Origin: Myxococcales bacterium | GTDB taxonomy: Bacteria; Myxococcota_C; UBA6777 | Length of the DNA: 7,069 bases | Direction: 5' to 3' | NCBI GenBank assembly: GCA_027005175.1 | Contig: JALTMC010000160.1 | Coordinates: 1-7,069, forward strand | Shown: positions 5,261 to 7,069 of the stretch, piece after piece | Position numbering within the stretch: position 1 is the stretch's first letter | Layout: each line of letters opens with the position of its first letter | Notes under the pieces: model-generated | Databases searched by the model: none | What the model was told of the DNA's origin: nothing | What the model saw: the letters and a program-made list of their open reading frames with translations, nothing else | Translations under genes and position numbers: made by a program

Positions 5261-7069
5261 ATGCGGTACAACAACCGGTTTTCAGACAAAACATTTCTAC
5301 AAAACCTGGGGATCGAGACGATCCGCAGTATGCTGAGTTATGTCTTTCGAGGGATGTACCACGTCTTTCTGCGTTACTGTATCTTTGCGGGTGTACTCGG
5401 CTCTTTTTGGGTCATGGCTGTGATCGACCCACAGGGACCGCTGATCCTCTACATGGTTCCCGCTGGCCTGCTGGCACTTCCTCTAGCCTACCTCAGTGAC
5501 CATCACACCAACTGGGAAAAAGTATTTAGCACCCTCCTTCTGCTGAGTATTATCGGGGGCGTTATCGGTGTACTGATATACTTGTATGAAGTTCACGAAA
5601 ATCACAGCGGCCAATTGATCCCCTATGTTTTTCTTGCGCTGCTCGCGTGTGGTGGAAGTGGTTACTTAATCTTTCGAAAGCGCAGTCGGCGTGGCCTGAA
5701 TGAGCGACGTGGTGGAGCCATTCGCGTGCTGTGGGCCATCGGAATACTGTACCTACCGATCCTTCTAAGCACGATCTTCTACTACCGTTTGTGGCGCAAC
5801 AAAACCCTCGAATCGTCCGCTTCGATTCTCTTTTGTGTCCTGGCTTTTGTGATCTGTCTCACCCTAGCGATTATGCGTATTTTCTGGATGGATGCGCTCC
5901 GCAACTACCGCGCAATGCGTGTGGGGGAGTACCCCTCGGAAGACGCCGTCAATTTGCTAGAGCTTCTGATCCCGCGCTCGATGTTCCTGGTCGTCATGGT
6001 TCCCTGTTTGCTCTTCTCTGAAGCTGTCATGTTTTCCGTTGTCTATCGTGTGACCCATCTCAGTGAGATTCGTCGAAGCACACAAGCAAAATTATTACCT
6101 GCTCCAACATTCACAAAACAGTTGACCACACCCAAAACAAGCCCCCGGAGCCCTCAAGCTCTCAAAAAGACAGCCGCTCCACCACCCCTTATGTCAGAGG
6201 TGCGAAGCCACAAGGTCAAGTTGCCCGAAGATAATTATCGTTTTTTGGCCTGGTTGAACTTTGTCGTTCGTCCCTATGTCTTTCCAAAAAGGAAGAATGG
6301 CACTGAGCTTAATGCACCGGCCTGGATCAAGCCATTTGGACGGATCTTACTGAGTTTAATCATCCTCCTGTTATTCACGCATCAGTTGAACATATGGAAT
6401 CTTTTTAAAAACTGCTACTTAAGCTTGTACAATCTGGTTCGCAAAGGTGTGGGAACACCCAATGCATCGCCTGATTTAAACCGTCAATGGAGTGAGATCG
6501 AACTCAATATACGCTCTCTACTCAATAACTATGGTGGGGTGTGGCGATGGTTAATCTTATTTGCCTGCACCTCCCCCACACATTGGTTGATTTGGAAATG
6601 GTTTCTCGACCCTGGCTATGCCTTCCTGGAAACCGTAGATCGAGTGTATCGCTACTGCAAGTACAATTGGGGCACTGCAGTTTTAGCAGGTGCCAGCTTC
6701 CTCACACTTATCACCTTACCCCCAGCCCTGATCTACAACGTTCACCCCGCCTTTTTGTTTTGCGTGGTGCCCTCTTTTGTTGTGGGAGCCCTTCTCTTTA
6801 TCTCGCAGCGGTGGGTGGAACCACACCCTCCTCAAATTCGCAGTTGGTTACTTCCCTGGCTGTATCCAGCACATCTTGTGGTGTCATTGATTTATTTCTT
6901 TGTCGCGCTCAGTGTTCGCGATGTAGAGCACGCAAGCTTACGGCTTCTTTGGTATATCTGCCTGGCCACTGTCATTATGTACCCCATCCTCTATTGGTTT
7001 GGTGGTGAACGGATGCTTCCACAAGAAGAGGAAGAGGCGGAAACCAAACCAATCTGGCAGAACTCTCGA
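5261..7069 (+). CDS. Large polytopic membrane protein of unknown function (3' end outside window)
   Basis: The frame is open for 603 codons from ATG 5261 to the window edge without a stop, so the C-terminus is missing. An in-frame TGA at 5249-5251 makes this the first possible ATG; its Shine-Dalgarno is poor (AGGG only 2 nt away), so a downstream ATG (5330 or 5354) is possible. The protein has about 12-13 hydrophobic segments, near 38-56, 61-78, 90-109, 119-137, 155-174, 187-207, 239-263, 359-376, 428-446, 474-494, 496-515, 533-551 and 562-581. A strongly basic loop (FRKRSRRGLNERR, 138-150) is probably cytoplasmic. A long Pro/Thr/Lys-rich linker (about 268-325) separates a front block of about seven helices from a rear block. 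The last visible residues are acidic (LPQEEEEAE, 586-594). No catalytic or transporter motif is recognisable. It is separated by 125 nt from the Cys-rich gene and may have its own promoter. Confidence 0.85.
   Translation, partial: MRYNNRFSDKTFLQNLGIETIRSMLSYVFRGMYHVFLRYCIFAGVLGSFWVMAVIDPQGPLILYMVPAGLLALPLAYLSDHHTNWEKVFSTLLLLSIIGGVIGVLIYLYEVHENHSGQLIPYVFLALLACGGSGYLIFRKRSRRGLNERRGGAIRVLWAIGILYLPILLSTIFYYRLWRNKTLESSASILFCVLAFVICLTLAIMRIFWMDALRNYRAMRVGEYPSEDAVNLLELLIPRSMFLVVMVPCLLFSEAVMFSVVYRVTHLSEIRRSTQAKLLPAPTFTKQLTTPKTSPRSPQALKKTAAPPPLMSEVRSHKVKLPEDNYRFLAWLNFVVRPYVFPKRKNGTELNAPAWIKPFGRILLSLIILLLFTHQLNIWNLFKNCYLSLYNLVRKGVGTPNASPDLNRQWSEIELNIRSLLNNYGGVWRWLILFACTSPTHWLIWKWFLDPGYAFLETVDRVYRYCKYNWGTAVLAGASFLTLITLPPALIYNVHPAFLFCVVPSFVVGALLFISQRWVEPHPPQIRSWLLPWLYPAHLVVSLIYFFVALSVRDVEHASLRLLWYICLATVIMYPILYWFGGERMLPQEEEEAETKPIWQNSR

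Noticed and set aside
6541-7008. Plus-strand 155-codon frame inside the membrane-protein gene
   Set aside because: It overlaps in another frame the 603-codon open frame, which has continuous membrane-protein character.

Overview
The window is about 50% GC and protein-dense, with Shine-Dalgarno-led genes, one TTG start and Gram-negative-style envelope proteins, so it looks like a bacterial chromosome. A solo kynurenine 3-monooxygenase and a small Cys-rich exported protein would fit a myxobacterium-like or related predatory/environmental Gram-negative lineage. That placement is weak inference. There are no RNA genes, mobile elements, CRISPR arrays or phage genes.

Layout, left to right. (1) Positions 3-677, plus strand: the 3' part of a gene entering from the left edge. 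It encodes an extremely Asp-rich protein with no Lys or Arg in its 224 visible residues, and has short repeats at both ends of the visible part. (2) Positions 678-781: a short convergent spacer with an inverted repeat and a duplicated 18-nt segment whose second copy carries the stop codon of the next gene. (3) Positions 782-2164, minus strand: a complete kynurenine 3-monooxygenase (kmo) with FAD-binding and substrate-binding residues in place. (4) Positions 2165-2324: a divergent intergenic region with two small palindromes near its centre. (5) Positions 2325-5135, plus strand: three closely spaced genes forming a likely operon. They are a cytoplasmic GH13 alpha-glucan hydrolase with an N-terminal glycogen-binding module, a four-helix DoxX-like membrane protein starting at TTG, and a 125-residue Cys-rich exported protein. 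(6) Positions 5136-5260: a gap with a candidate promoter and alternating inverted repeats. (7) Positions 5261-7069, plus strand: a large polytopic membrane protein of unknown function that is open for 603 codons and runs off the right edge.

How the genes may work together: the GH13 enzyme probably trims glycogen or maltodextrins in the cytoplasm, and kmo makes 3-hydroxykynurenine from kynurenine. No other kynurenine-pathway gene is present, so kmo stands alone here. The functional link between the GH13 enzyme and its two envelope-associated neighbours is unknown. I see no convincing new multi-gene system. The least explained items are the Lys/Arg-free acidic protein, the Cys-rich exported protein and the large membrane protein.
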